Assembly: GCA_963770485.1 (NCBI GenBank)
Contig: CAVYPX010000016.1
Location: forward strand, 310,001 to 374,000
Direction of reading: 5' to 3'
Origin: CAVVEC01 sp963770485
GTDB lineage: Bacteria > Acidobacteriota > Terriglobia > Terriglobales > Acidobacteriaceae
DNA: 64,000 bases
Shown here: one piece after another, positions 43,106 through 52,742 of the stretch
Numbering within the stretch: the first letter of the stretch is position 1
Layout of the letters: every line of letters starts with the position of its first letter
Notes under the pieces: model-generated
What the model was told of the DNA's origin: nothing
Databases searched by the model: none
What the model saw: the letters and a program-made list of their open reading frames with translations, nothing else
Made by a program: the position numbers and the translations under genes

Positions 43106-43651
43106 CTAATCCTGGTGCAGGAACTTGTAATCCAGAATACTGGCGCCCAGTCCAGCGTTTTCGACGTTCTCCTGCGTGTCCCTGGTTCGAATGATGCGTC
43201 CCTGACAGAGGACTGTGCTGTTCTTTTGCCCAGAAATCTCTTCCGGCATCTCGAAAACCATCTCGACCAGCGTGTTCGTCGGAAAGCGCTGCGGGCCATG
43301 AAGAAGCACGCCAGACTGGCTCAGGTTCTCGATGACGCCTTCGTACCAGTTGCCCAGGTTCTTCACCCGATACCGCACCGGGGTGTGCAACTTGAGGCGC
43401 CGGGCGCGAGGAACCCATGTGGGCTTTCGCGCATGGCCGCGGCCCCGCCGCGTGGTAGTTGCCTCGGCTTCGCTGGGAGCCTGACTTCGGTCCACGCGCT
43501 CGGTACGGCGCATGGTTTTCCAGTCGTACTGATATTCGGCGGCACAAAGCAGGCAAACCTGGTAGTAATGGCCATCGGCAGCCCGCCTTGGCCAGGAAAA
43601 CTCATGCGAGCAACGGCCTAACATAAGAACGTCCAATAACTTCTGGGGCAT
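43106..43651 (-). CDS. PilZ-domain protein
   Basis: The 181-residue protein has an N-terminal CSHEFSWPR and VCLLCAAEYQY segment, which looks like a metal-binding site, and a PilZ domain (about 80-175). PilZ signs include RRLKLHTPVRYRVKN and the D/N-x-S-x-x-G-like NLSQSGVLLHG. The RxxxR of canonical cyclic-di-GMP binders is only partly kept, so binding is uncertain. Acidobacterial genomes hold many such proteins. Confidence 0.75.
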   Translation of the reverse strand: MPQKLLDVLMLGRCSHEFSWPRRAADGHYYQVCLLCAAEYQYDWKTMRRTERVDRSQAPSEAEATTTRRGRGHARKPTWVPRARRLKLHTPVRYRVKNLGNWYEGVIENLSQSGVLLHGPQRFPTNTLVEMVFEMPEEISGQKNSTVLCQGRIIRTRDTQENVENAGLGASILDYKFLHQD

Positions 43652-43901
43652 GTTCGTCTTTCCGGGCGGATCACCGGAAGTAACATCATCTAACGGGGTG
43701 ATGCTTTTGGGTAGGTTACTAACGTGTATTGGGTCAAGTCGTGCTGATTCCAGAAATCGTGAGTTTCATGCAATCCCTTGATTACGTGCACCCTTGACTA
43801 CGAGCAGTGTAGGACTCGACGGTATAATCACGGCGTAATCGCATCGCGACGCGGCGACAGATTCCAACATCCAAGGTGATTTTCAGCCCAGGCTTAAAGC
43901 C

Positions 43902-45590
43902 ATGAATCATTTGGCACCCCACGATGTGATGGTTGTGTTCCTCGCGCTGGCAGCTCTTCTGGCGAGCGCCAAATTTGCCGGGGAACTGGTCAAGAAATTC
44001 AACCAACCCTCGGTGCTGGGTGAAATCATCGCCGGCATTCTGCTGGGACCGACGGTTCTCGGCCACTACAAGCCCGCCGTCTATGCGCTACTGTTCCCGA
44101 ACGCGGGCCCAGTGGCCTTGGTGCTGGACGGAGTCACTGCGATCAGCGTGGTCTTCTTTCTGCTCACGGCCGGCATCGAGATTGATTTGGCCAGCATTTT
44201 TCGCCAAGGCAAGAGTGCACTGCTGGTGAGTTCGTTCGGCATGGTGATCCCATTTGCCTTCGGATTTTTTTCGGCCGGCTTGTTCCCGCGATTCCTCGGC
44301 GCCGACGAAGGCACCGACCGGCTGGTCTTCGCGCTGTGCATTGGCACCGCCCTGTCCATTTCCGCTCTCCCTGTGGTCGCCCGCATCCTGATGGATCTCG
44401 GGCTGCTCAAGACCGAGATGGGCACGATTGTGATGTCCTCCGCCATGTTCGACGACCTGGTGGGATGGATTCTGTTCGGCATGGTTCTCGGGATGATGAA
44501 TCCGCAGGCGGGCACCGGGCACGGCCTCCGGCACACCATCGTTCTGGTGCTGGGTTTTGCGGTGCTGATGCTGACCGTTGGACGCTGGCTGATTCACAAA
44601 CTTCTCCCTTTCATCCAGGCGCATACCACGTGGCCGGGAGGGGTCCTCGGCTTCATCTTCTCCGTAACCCTGGCCTCGGCAGCTTTTGCCGAATACGCCG
44701 GCATTCACGCCGTGTTCGGCGCGTTCATCACCGGAGCGGCGGTTGGCGAATCCGCTCATCTGCGGGAGCGCACCTCCGAGCACATTCACGAGATTGTCAC
44801 CAACGTCTTCGCGCCGCTGTTCTTCGCCAGCATCGGGCTGCACACAAATTTCGTGACCAACTTTCATCCCGGTGTCACCGCTGTCATCCTCGGCGTAGCT
44901 TGTCTTGGCAAGGTTCTGGGCGCGGGATGGGGGGCGCGGCTGGGAGGCATGGACACACGCACCGCTATCGGGGTCGGCCTGGCGATGAACGCGCGCGGCG
45001 TGATGGAAATGATTTTGGGCATTCTGGCGCTGCAGGCCGGGCTGATCCGGGAGCCGATGTTTGTGGCACTGGTGATCATGGCGCTGGTCACGTCGCTCAT
45101 TTCGGCGCCGGCGATCCGGCTGGCGATCAAAGGCAGAAAGTCGGTCAGCTTGAAGGAAATCGTTGCCAGCCAGCTTTTTCTCCCCAATCTCACGAGCGAC
45201 ACCAAGAATGGTGTCTTACAGGAGATGTGTGACGCGGCCGCGCCCCTCGTGGGCAATGCTCCAGAGCGTTTTTTTCGCCTGGTTAACGAGCGCGAGCGTG
45301 TGGCCAGCAGCGGCTGGCGCTTCGGAGTGGCGGTGCCTTACGCACGGGTGGACGGCCTGCTTCGTCCGCTGGTAGTAATCGGGAAGACTGGTAAGGGGAT
45401 TGATTTCGATTCGCGCGATGGCCGCCCCGCGAGGTTGATTGTGTTAATCCTTACTCCAGACACCCAGTCTCAGCACGATCTGCTGGCCCAAGCTGGACAG
45501 CTCTTCAGCCGGAAAGAAATTGTGGACCGTATGCTCGCCGCCAATAGTTTCGTGGAGCTGGTGGCAGCGCTGAACGCGCCCGTGAAGTAG
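43902..45590 (+). CDS. CPA2-family sodium/potassium:proton antiporter
   Basis: The 562-residue protein has about twelve membrane segments and the CPA2 signatures: FNQPSVLGEIIAGILLGPT near residues 33-51, ALSISALPVVARILMDLGLL, a MFDDLVGWILFGMVL helix with the acid pair Asp-Asp of the transport site, and NARGVMEMILGILAL. The C-terminal 150 residues are soluble, without a recognisable TrkA-N domain. It exchanges Na+ or K+ for H+ at the inner membrane. It is alone, with a 250-base gap upstream. Confidence 0.9.
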   Translation: MNHLAPHDVMVVFLALAALLASAKFAGELVKKFNQPSVLGEIIAGILLGPTVLGHYKPAVYALLFPNAGPVALVLDGVTAISVVFFLLTAGIEIDLASIFRQGKSALLVSSFGMVIPFAFGFFSAGLFPRFLGADEGTDRLVFALCIGTALSISALPVVARILMDLGLLKTEMGTIVMSSAMFDDLVGWILFGMVLGMMNPQAGTGHGLRHTIVLVLGFAVLMLTVGRWLIHKLLPFIQAHTTWPGGVLGFIFSVTLASAAFAEYAGIHAVFGAFITGAAVGESAHLRERTSEHIHEIVTNVFAPLFFASIGLHTNFVTNFHPGVTAVILGVACLGKVLGAGWGARLGGMDTRTAIGVGLAMNARGVMEMILGILALQAGLIREPMFVALVIMALVTSLISAPAIRLAIKGRKSVSLKEIVASQLFLPNLTSDTKNGVLQEMCDAAAPLVGNAPERFFRLVNERERVASSGWRFGVAVPYARVDGLLRPLVVIGKTGKGIDFDSRDGRPARLIVLILTPDTQSQHDLLAQAGQLFSRKEIVDRMLAANSFVELVAALNAPVK

Positions 45591-45781
45591 GCCGAACGTT
45601 GTGGGATTGCGTATGGAGCGTAGATTCCCCCGAATCCCCACAGCCCCAGGCACGCCGCCGCGACGTTTGTACTAACATACATACGCAGATGATGGTTTCG
45701 ACATCAACAGATGGACCTTACACACACGCGAGATCTGGACGATAGGTTGGCGAGTGGTGGTTCGCCAGTGGGAGTTGCAGC

Positions 45782-47731
45782 ATGTGCGGGATAGCGGGCT
45801 TCGTCGGTCGAGAGCGAGATCTGGCTCGAAGCGAAGACATCCGGCGGATGACGCAAACCATTGTGCACCGTGGCCCGGATGAGGAAGGCATCTACGCGAC
45901 CGCGAATGTCGGCCTGGGTATGCGCCGCCTCAGCATCATCGACCTGACCAGCGGCAGCCAGCCCATTCACAATGAAGATGGCACCGTGTGGATCGTGTTC
46001 AACGGAGAAATCTATAACTTCCCCGATCTGCGCAAAGAGCTGGAGAGCCGCGGTCACCACTTCTACACGCACACGGATACTGAGGTGATCGTTCACCTTT
46101 ACGAGGAGATGGGGCCGGATTGCGTGCGCAAGCTGCGGGGCATGTTTGCCCTGGCGCTTTACGACGAGAAAAAGAAATCGCTGCTTCTGGCCCGGGATCG
46201 CCTGGGCAAAAAGCCGTTGTACTACGCGGTGCACGAGGGCTGCTTGTATTTCGCCTCCGAGATCAAAGCCATGCTCGCGGTGGCTCCGCAATTGGCGGAA
46301 GTGGATGCTGAAGGGGTTCTCCAATTTTTCTACTTCGGGTATATTCCCGATCCTCGATCGGCTTTCCGGCACATCCAGAAGTTGCCTCCGGGACACTTGG
46401 CGGAGTATCGCAACGGCAAGCTCACGGTGCGCGAGTATTGGGACGTTCCCGCCTACGGCACCACCGATCCCGGATCAGACGAAGCTTGCCTGGAGGAGAT
46501 GGAGGCACGCCTTGCAGAAGCGGTCCGCATGCGCCTGATCAGCGATGTTCCGCTCGGCGCTCTCCTCAGCGGCGGCGTGGATTCCTCGATCGTGGTCGCG
46601 CTCATGGCACAGAGCTCTTCCGCCCCGGTTAAGACTTTTTCGATTGGCTTTGGCAAAGCGGAGTTCAATGAGGCTGCCCACGCCCGCCTGGTCGCGGAGC
46701 GCTTCGGCACGGACCATCACGAACTCATTGTCGATCCGAACATAAGCGAGACCTTGGATTATCTGTCTCGAATGATGGAGGAGCCATTCGCCGACTCCTC
46801 CATGATCCCTACCTATTACGTCTCCCGCCTGGCCCGGCAGCATGTCACCGTCGCACTGTCAGGAGATGGCGGCGACGAACTCTTTGCCGGATACAACCGC
46901 TACATCGTGAACTGGAACCGGCGGCGTTACGATATGGTGCCGGGGTGGGTAGGCAAGGTTTACCGCGAGCATCTGTACCCTCGGCTGCCTTCGACCGTGA
47001 AGGGACGCAAGTTCGCGTGGAATGTTACACTCTCGTTGCGCGACCGGTATCTCGATGGAATTTCGTTCCTGCCCGCTTTGCACCGCGAGCGTGATTTATT
47101 CTCAGAGGAGTTTGTCAGAAGCGCGGAGGGACGGACCGACCCTTTTCTCCAATTCCAACACTATTACGATGAGGCTCCGGCGACCGACCCGCTTAGCCGA
47201 CTCCTATACCTCGACAGCAAAACTTATCTCCCAGCCGACATCCTGACCAAGGTGGATCGCATGAGTATGGCGATATCGCTTGAGATGCGCTGCCCGCTGT
47301 TGGATCATGAGTTTGTCGAGTGGGTCGCGGGCCTCCCGATTCAATATAAGTTTCGCCAGGGCGTGCGGAAGTACATGTTCAAGGAGTTGGCGAAGCGGCT
47401 GGGAGTTCCGTCGGCGCTGCTCGACCGGCGTAAGCAGGGATTCGCGCTGCCCTTGGTGCACTGGATGCGCGACGAATTGAAAGACGGCCTGCTGAGCATA
47501 CTGCTCGAGCCTCGCACACTGCAGCGTGGCTACTTCAAGCCAAAAGCCATCCGCGGCGTCCTGGATGAACATTTCCGTGGGCGGCGCGATCATTCCGGCG
47601 TGTTGTGGTTGCTTCTGATATTTGAACTCTGGCACCGAAATTTCCTCGAGGCGTATTCGGGCTCATCACGCGCCCCGATTCCTGCAACTCGCGAGGCAGT
47701 TCTTTCGACGCAAGATACAACGCCCATGTAG
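45782..47731 (+). CDS. AsnB-type glutamine amidotransferase (exopolysaccharide-associated)
   Basis: The 649-residue protein starts MCGIAGFVG, so Cys2 is the glutaminase nucleophile after Met removal; HRGPDEEG and RLSIIDLTSGSQPI follow. The synthase half has the PP-loop LLSGGVDSSIVVAL near 260-275 and the LSGDGGDELFAGYNRY region. It resembles exosortase A-associated amidotransferase 1 (TIGR03108 type) rather than housekeeping AsnB, as its place at the head of this polysaccharide locus also suggests. Role: transfers an amide nitrogen, likely to a sugar acid or other polymer part. Start fits GGGAG upstream. Confidence 0.9.
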   Translation: MCGIAGFVGRERDLARSEDIRRMTQTIVHRGPDEEGIYATANVGLGMRRLSIIDLTSGSQPIHNEDGTVWIVFNGEIYNFPDLRKELESRGHHFYTHTDTEVIVHLYEEMGPDCVRKLRGMFALALYDEKKKSLLLARDRLGKKPLYYAVHEGCLYFASEIKAMLAVAPQLAEVDAEGVLQFFYFGYIPDPRSAFRHIQKLPPGHLAEYRNGKLTVREYWDVPAYGTTDPGSDEACLEEMEARLAEAVRMRLISDVPLGALLSGGVDSSIVVALMAQSSSAPVKTFSIGFGKAEFNEAAHARLVAERFGTDHHELIVDPNISETLDYLSRMMEEPFADSSMIPTYYVSRLARQHVTVALSGDGGDELFAGYNRYIVNWNRRRYDMVPGWVGKVYREHLYPRLPSTVKGRKFAWNVTLSLRDRYLDGISFLPALHRERDLFSEEFVRSAEGRTDPFLQFQHYYDEAPATDPLSRLLYLDSKTYLPADILTKVDRMSMAISLEMRCPLLDHEFVEWVAGLPIQYKFRQGVRKYMFKELAKRLGVPSALLDRRKQGFALPLVHWMRDELKDGLLSILLEPRTLQRGYFKPKAIRGVLDEHFRGRRDHSGVLWLLLIFELWHRNFLEAYSGSSRAPIPATREAVLSTQDTTPM

Positions 47732-47863
47732 GCGTGAGCGTCCCTTCGACTTCCCCTTCGACTTCGCTCGGGGCTTCGGCAAAACGGGGCAGGACCTCAC
47801 TCGTGCGAAGCAGATCGCTATACACTATCCGGGGGAATGCTCTAGGGAAATTACGTCTTTACC

Positions 47864-49027
47864 GTGGAATCTCTGCGAGGCGACCCAATAGCCCGGACTG
47901 ACATCGCGGCGGGACAGCGCCGGCCCGGCGTGTTCCTGATGACGAACTCACTGGAAACGGGGGGGACCGAGCGGCAATTCGCCGCCCTGGCGCAGGGTCT
48001 CGATCGCAACGCGTTTGCCGTCTCGTTGGGTTGTCTTAAGCGCGAAGGAGCGTTCCTGGAGAATCTGGATGGGCTGGTGGAATTTTCTCCCGGTGGAAGC
48101 CTGCTGAAATGGGGTTCGCAGCGCGCCCGGCTGGCCCTTGTTCGGCACCTTCGTGAGCAGCATATCGCGCTCGCGCATGGGTTCGATTTTTACTCAAACC
48201 TGATGCTGATTCCCGCCGCCCGCATTGCCCGAGTGCCCGTAGTGATCGGCGGTTTCCGCCAACTGGGAGACCTGCTCACCCCGATGCAGTTCCGCGCACA
48301 GAAGATGACATTCCGATTGTGCGATCGCGTAGTATGCAATTCTGAAGCTGCCGCCGAGCGCCTGCGTCTGGCAGGACTCCCAGCGCGAAAACTGGCAGTG
48401 ATCCCCAACGGCCTGACCGATGGCTTCTTTGCCGCTGTATCGCCGGCGTTGCCTCGAGGCGCAGAAACCTTGAACATCGGAATGATCTCCCGAATGAACG
48501 ATCCTTCCAAGCAGCATGACGTATTCCTCCGGGCGGCGGCGCGACTGAATCCCCGTTTCCCGAAACTTCGGTTCGTTCTGGCGGGGGATGGACCGCTGCG
48601 GCTGAGCTTGGAGCACTTGGCGGGATCCCTCGGACTGGGCGATCGGGTTGTGTTTATGGGTGACCGGAGAGATATACCGGCTGTACTGGCTTCGCTCGAT
48701 GTTAGCGTGCTTCCGTCTACGTCGGAGAGTCTTTCCAACGTGATTCTGGAATCGATGGCGGCGGGCGTACCGGTCGTCGCCACTCGTGTCGGTGGCAATC
48801 CTGAACTCATCCAACATGGTGAGACGGGGTTGCTGGTTTCGGAGGGCGATGAGAACCAACTAGCCGCCGCGCTCGAAGTCTTTCTGACCCAACCTGACCT
48901 GCGCAAGCTCTGCGGATATAAAGCTCGGGAGAAGGCGAAGGCTGACTACAGCATCCGAAAAGTGACACAGCGTTATCAGGAGCTTTATCGCGAACTGTTG
49001 ACGGAAAAAGGCTGGAAGCCTGGGTAG
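47864..49027 (+). CDS. Family GT4 glycosyltransferase
   Basis: The 387-residue GT-B protein begins at GTG 47864. It has the glycine-rich N-terminal loop NSLETGGTERQFAALAQGL and a C-terminal nucleotide-sugar site ESLSNVILESMAAGVPVVATRVGG (E-x(7)-E pattern). It would add a sugar to the growing glycan. Its last two codons and stop (PG*, GGG TAG) overlap the edge of the repeat at 49023, so the true C-terminus may have been rewritten. It lies 132 bases after the amidotransferase. Confidence 0.88.
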   Translation: MESLRGDPIARTDIAAGQRRPGVFLMTNSLETGGTERQFAALAQGLDRNAFAVSLGCLKREGAFLENLDGLVEFSPGGSLLKWGSQRARLALVRHLREQHIALAHGFDFYSNLMLIPAARIARVPVVIGGFRQLGDLLTPMQFRAQKMTFRLCDRVVCNSEAAAERLRLAGLPARKLAVIPNGLTDGFFAAVSPALPRGAETLNIGMISRMNDPSKQHDVFLRAAARLNPRFPKLRFVLAGDGPLRLSLEHLAGSLGLGDRVVFMGDRRDIPAVLASLDVSVLPSTSESLSNVILESMAAGVPVVATRVGGNPELIQHGETGLLVSEGDENQLAAALEVFLTQPDLRKLCGYKAREKAKADYSIRKVTQRYQELYRELLTEKGWKPG

Positions 49028-49161
49028 TGGCTCAGTTTGCCTGTCATCCCGAGCAAGCGTTCGTTGCGAAGCGAGGGATCTGGGCGAGCCGCACGACGCG
49101 TCGCGTACTTTGCGACGCAATAATCGATGGGCTCGCTTCCATATCAAACCGAGCCACGACC
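49023..49161. mobile_element. Diverged second copy of the 42301 MITE-like element
   Basis: Its left end GGTAGTGGCTCAGTTTG and right end TCAAACCGAGCCACGACC correspond to the TIR of the 42301 element with a few changes. Inside, TGTCATCCC, GGGATCTGGGCGAGCCGC, TGCGAC, AATAATCG and GGCTCGCTTCC follow in the same order (reverse complement of the first copy). No target duplication is visible. It overlaps the final bases of the GT gene. Confidence 0.7.
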
Positions 49162-49227
49162 GCACCCGGGTCGCTGTTGAATGCACCGAGTGCGATGATT
49201 GAGGATTATTGATCGAGGACTGCTGAG

Positions 49228-50358
49228 TTGAAGCGAATTTTGCAGATCGGAAACTGGCCTCCGCCGGTATGCGGCTGGTCCATGAGTCTGGTGGGCCTGC
49301 GCCGGGAGCTGGAATCGCGGGGTTGGGATTGTCAGGTGATGAACCTGAACGAGAACCGCAAGATTCCGAGCCCGGAATACATCGATGTGCAGGGCGGTTG
49401 GGATTACTTCCGCAAGATTCTACGCTTCGTCCGGCGAGGATATGCCGTGCATGTTCGGGTGAATGGCGAATCGGCCAAGGGATATCTGCTGGCGCTCGTT
49501 GCGCTGCTGCTGGCGCGCTCATGGCGCTGGCCGGGGCTGCTCACTTACTGCGGCGGCCATCAGCAGAGCTATTTTCCCGCTCCTAGGGGGAAGCTCCGCC
49601 ACTTTGCGTTTACTGTCCTTTTCCGCATCCCGACCCGCATTTATTGCAACAGCGAAGCGGTCAAGGTGGCGCTGCTGACCGCGGGGGTCGATCCGGGGCG
49701 GGTTGTCTCAATCCCACATTTTTCGACGCACTACGTGCAGTTTGAACCCGTTGCGCTTCCCCTCCCGATCGAAGAATTCTGTCGCCGTCATCAGGGTGTA
49801 TTTTTTGTGTATGTGTGCTTCCGCAAGGAATACATGTTGGAGTTTCTTGCGAGCGTAATGCGAGTTTTTCGAGCTTCGTTCCCCAAAATCGGCTTCCTGA
49901 TGGCCGGAACCAGTACTCGGGAATTGCCGCCGCTCATAGAGTTTCTACGCCGCGAACAGCTCGAAGATGCCACCTGGGTTACGGGTTCAGTGCCACACGA
50001 CCTGTTCCTAACCCTGATGCAACGCTCGCTGGCGTACATCCGGCCTCCGCTGACGGATGGCGTCTGCGCCTCCGTGATGGAAGGCTTGACCTTGAAAGTT
50101 CCCGTTCTGGCGAGTGACAACGGCGCCCGGCCGCCTGGAGTGGAACTATGGGGCGAGGGGGATGCGGATCGGCTGCTGGGACTCATGACCAGAGCTGCCA
50201 TTGCACGTGAGACGCTGGTTGCTCGCATGACCCCGGTGACCGTAGAAGACAATACCGGCAGACTGGCGGATGATATTGAACTGGTCTGCGGGGGATCCCG
50301 GGACCGATGCCGCGTTGCCGCATCCGAAGTGTCTTCCAATACGCGAGTCGGCAGTTGA
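49228..50358 (+). CDS. Glycosyltransferase, GT4-like
   Basis: The 376-residue protein starts at TTG 49228 (GAGG eight bases upstream). N-terminal MKRILQIGNWPPPVCGWSMS and a C-terminal stretch YIRPPLTDGVCASVMEGLTL with KVPVLASDNGARPPGVE match the GT-B fold, where a Glu of VMEGL holds the place of the GT4 catalytic acid. Substrate is unknown. It follows the MITE-like repeat and precedes the sulfotransferase. Confidence 0.8.
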   Translation: MKRILQIGNWPPPVCGWSMSLVGLRRELESRGWDCQVMNLNENRKIPSPEYIDVQGGWDYFRKILRFVRRGYAVHVRVNGESAKGYLLALVALLLARSWRWPGLLTYCGGHQQSYFPAPRGKLRHFAFTVLFRIPTRIYCNSEAVKVALLTAGVDPGRVVSIPHFSTHYVQFEPVALPLPIEEFCRRHQGVFFVYVCFRKEYMLEFLASVMRVFRASFPKIGFLMAGTSTRELPPLIEFLRREQLEDATWVTGSVPHDLFLTLMQRSLAYIRPPLTDGVCASVMEGLTLKVPVLASDNGARPPGVELWGEGDADRLLGLMTRAAIARETLVARMTPVTVEDNTGRLADDIELVCGGSRDRCRVAASEVSSNTRVGS

Positions 50359-50406
50359 ACCGGCGAGTGATCGCGCAAGACGACGCACAATCAAGGCCTA
50401 GGCGCA

Positions 50407-51438
50407 ATGAGTGAACCTACAGCACCAGCGGTCGCAAGAAGCGCCAAGATGGCCGGCCAGTCGAGGAAAAACGCGCCAGTCTTTGTTCTCGGCAGCGTGC
50501 GCTCGGGCACCACTCTTCTGTATCACATGATCCTTTCCGCCGGCGGATTTGCTGTCTACCGAACGGAGTCCCACGTCATGAACCTGCTGGAGCCGCGCTT
50601 CGGGAATTTGTCTGTCTTGCGGAACCGGGAGAAATTGATGGATGCTTGGCTCGAAAGCAAACTGTTTCGGGCCTCCGGCCTGGATGCCGAGCAAATCAGG
50701 AAGAAGATGCTGGCCGAGTGTCGCAACGGAGGCGACTTCCTGCGCATCGTCATGGGAGAAATTGCGCACAATCAGGGTGTTGAGCGCTGGGCCGATTGCA
50801 CTCCAGAACATCTGCTTTACCTCCGCCGCATCAAGCAGACCATCCCCGATGCGCTCATCATTCACATTATTCGGGACGGCCGCGACGTGGCGCTGTCCCT
50901 GGAAAAGCAAAAATGGATTCGGCCGCTTTCCTGGGACCACTCGCGGCCCTTATTTGCCGGAGGAGTCTACTGGGAATGGATGGTTCGGAAGGGAAGAGAA
51001 CAAGGACGCAAACTCGGCGGCGACTATTATGAAGTCCGTTTTGAGAACCTCATTGCTGATCCTCGCGGTACTTTGGCTCGCCTTGGTGAATTCATAGACC
51101 ACGATCTGGACTACGATCGCATCCTGCGCAACGGCATCGGTTCGGTCACTGAACCGAACTCTTCGTTCGGTAAGAACGCGTCCGAGGAGTTCAATCCGGT
51201 TGGCCGCTGGAAGAGAGCGCTCACCCCGGAAGATCTGGCCCGACTGGAAGAAATGATCGGAGACACTCTGCAGGAACTCGGCTATCCGCTGGCGTCGTCG
51301 GCTGAAGCGCTCGGAGGGCGGTCCGGTCTCAAACGCCTGCGCGCGTCTTATCTCAGCTATTTCAATCTTAAGTTATGGCTGAAGGCCAAAACACCCCTGG
51401 GGCGTTTCTTTGTCACTAAAGATCTATCGTGGCTTTAG
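50407..51438 (+). CDS. PAPS-dependent sulfotransferase
   Basis: The 343-residue protein shows the 5'-phosphosulfate loop FVLGSVRSGTTLLYHMIL (residues 24-41) and the 3'-phosphate strand-helix IIHIIRDGRDVALSLEKQ. Glycan sulfotransferases of this kind move sulfate from PAPS to a sugar hydroxyl. It sits 48 bases after the glycosyltransferase in the same direction. The APS kinase and CysQ-like genes at 62-64 kb could supply PAPS and remove PAP. A partial copy of the TGTCATCCCGA repeat lies just past it (51466-51500). Confidence 0.85.
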   Translation: MSEPTAPAVARSAKMAGQSRKNAPVFVLGSVRSGTTLLYHMILSAGGFAVYRTESHVMNLLEPRFGNLSVLRNREKLMDAWLESKLFRASGLDAEQIRKKMLAECRNGGDFLRIVMGEIAHNQGVERWADCTPEHLLYLRRIKQTIPDALIIHIIRDGRDVALSLEKQKWIRPLSWDHSRPLFAGGVYWEWMVRKGREQGRKLGGDYYEVRFENLIADPRGTLARLGEFIDHDLDYDRILRNGIGSVTEPNSSFGKNASEEFNPVGRWKRALTPEDLARLEEMIGDTLQELGYPLASSAEALGGRSGLKRLRASYLSYFNLKLWLKAKTPLGRFFVTKDLSWL

Positions 51439-51526
51439 CGTCCTGAGCCCGGTTCCTTTACCTATTTTTGTCATCCCGACCGGAGCGAAGCGGAGTGGAG
51501 AGATCTGCTTTTTGTTCTTCCAGCCG

Positions 51527-52729
51527 TCATTCTGCGACTACTTCACTGAGTACGTCGGAAAAACCCTTCGCCACTTGCGTCCAACTGCAATTCTCTTTTA
51601 CAAGTTTACGGGCCGCGATTCCAATTTGCCTGCGGCGTTCAGGTTCGCGAAGCAGGTTGACTACCATCTGGGCAAATGACGCGGGATCGTCCGCGAGCAG
51701 AAGATGCTCGCCATCGCGTACAGGAAGGCCTTCAGCGCCGATGGAAGTGGAAACTACCGCCTTGCCCATACTCATGGCCTCGAAGATCTTGAGACGCGTA
51801 CCACCCCCGACGCGCAGAGGGACAATGCAAACCGCACCGCGGGCCAGGAAAGGCCGAACGTCCTCAACCCAGCCGCTAAATTGCAGGTTCTTGTAATTCT
51901 GGCACAAAGCCTGCAGCCGGGAGGAAGGCTTGCGCCCAACCACGCACAAAGAAGCCCCTGGAATCTGCCGCCGGATCAACGGAAGTATTTCTTCAATGAA
52001 ATAAAACATCGCGTCTTCGTTGGGGAGCCAATCCATCGAACCGGTGAACACGATGGAATCGGGCACGTCTTCGGTAGCCGTCGGCTGAAAGTATTCCACA
52101 TCCACACCGGTTGGAATGACCGTGAGTTTCTCGGCATTCAGGAACCGGGCAAAGTAGTTGCGATCATTTTCCGAAACCGCCAGCACATGATCGGCGAGCT
52201 GCAGGTATGTTCGCTCGGCGGCTTGCATTCTCCGCCACTCCCACCAGGACAGCGCCTTCCAGAGCGGGTTGCGCGCAACCTCGTAATGACGCCGCCAAAT
52301 TGCAGCTTCGACGTTATGAGTGAAGAGAACCTTGGGGCACGGCCAATCCCACGGAACTACGCCAGCGGCGATCACAAAATCACAGAGAATCAAATCATGG
52401 GTTTGCTGCTGGAGAACGCGAAGCAATTCCCGCCGAACTTCAGGACGGCAAAACTTGCTGATGTTATAAGGCTCACGGGAGAACAGGCGAAGAATGTAAT
52501 CCTTCATCTCGGTAAGGCTCTTGGGGGCCGGGAGATTCAGCGGCAAACAGACTACCCGATCAAGAACATTGTTCAGGTCAGCATGAATGTCATGGTCGTG
52601 GGCGCTGTAGAAAGAAAAGAACGTAACGGAGTGGTGACGTGCCAGCTGACGAAGAATGTTGTAGCTGCGGATTTTTCCGCCGGTATCGGGCGGAACCAGT
52701 CCGCCAGCTTTTACCCAGAGAATCTTCAT
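51527..52729 (-). CDS. Family GT4 glycosyltransferase (minus strand)
   Basis: The 400-residue GT-B protein has N-terminal MKILWVKAGGLVPPDTGGKI and C-terminal LRVGGGTRLKIFEAMSMGKA with VVSTSIGAEGL, the classic E-x(7)-E region of GT4 enzymes. It is convergent with the sulfotransferase and 13 bases downstream of the truncated dehydrogenase, with which it forms a two-gene minus-strand unit inside a mostly plus-strand locus. Confidence 0.88.
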   Translation of the reverse strand: MKILWVKAGGLVPPDTGGKIRSYNILRQLARHHSVTFFSFYSAHDHDIHADLNNVLDRVVCLPLNLPAPKSLTEMKDYILRLFSREPYNISKFCRPEVRRELLRVLQQQTHDLILCDFVIAAGVVPWDWPCPKVLFTHNVEAAIWRRHYEVARNPLWKALSWWEWRRMQAAERTYLQLADHVLAVSENDRNYFARFLNAEKLTVIPTGVDVEYFQPTATEDVPDSIVFTGSMDWLPNEDAMFYFIEEILPLIRRQIPGASLCVVGRKPSSRLQALCQNYKNLQFSGWVEDVRPFLARGAVCIVPLRVGGGTRLKIFEAMSMGKAVVSTSIGAEGLPVRDGEHLLLADDPASFAQMVVNLLREPERRRQIGIAARKLVKENCSWTQVAKGFSDVLSEVVAE

Positions 52730-52742
52730 GATTGGGACGAGG

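Noticed and set aside
44088..44867. Minus-strand reading frame of 259 codons
   Set aside because: It mirrors the antiporter gene and contains no recognisable motif.
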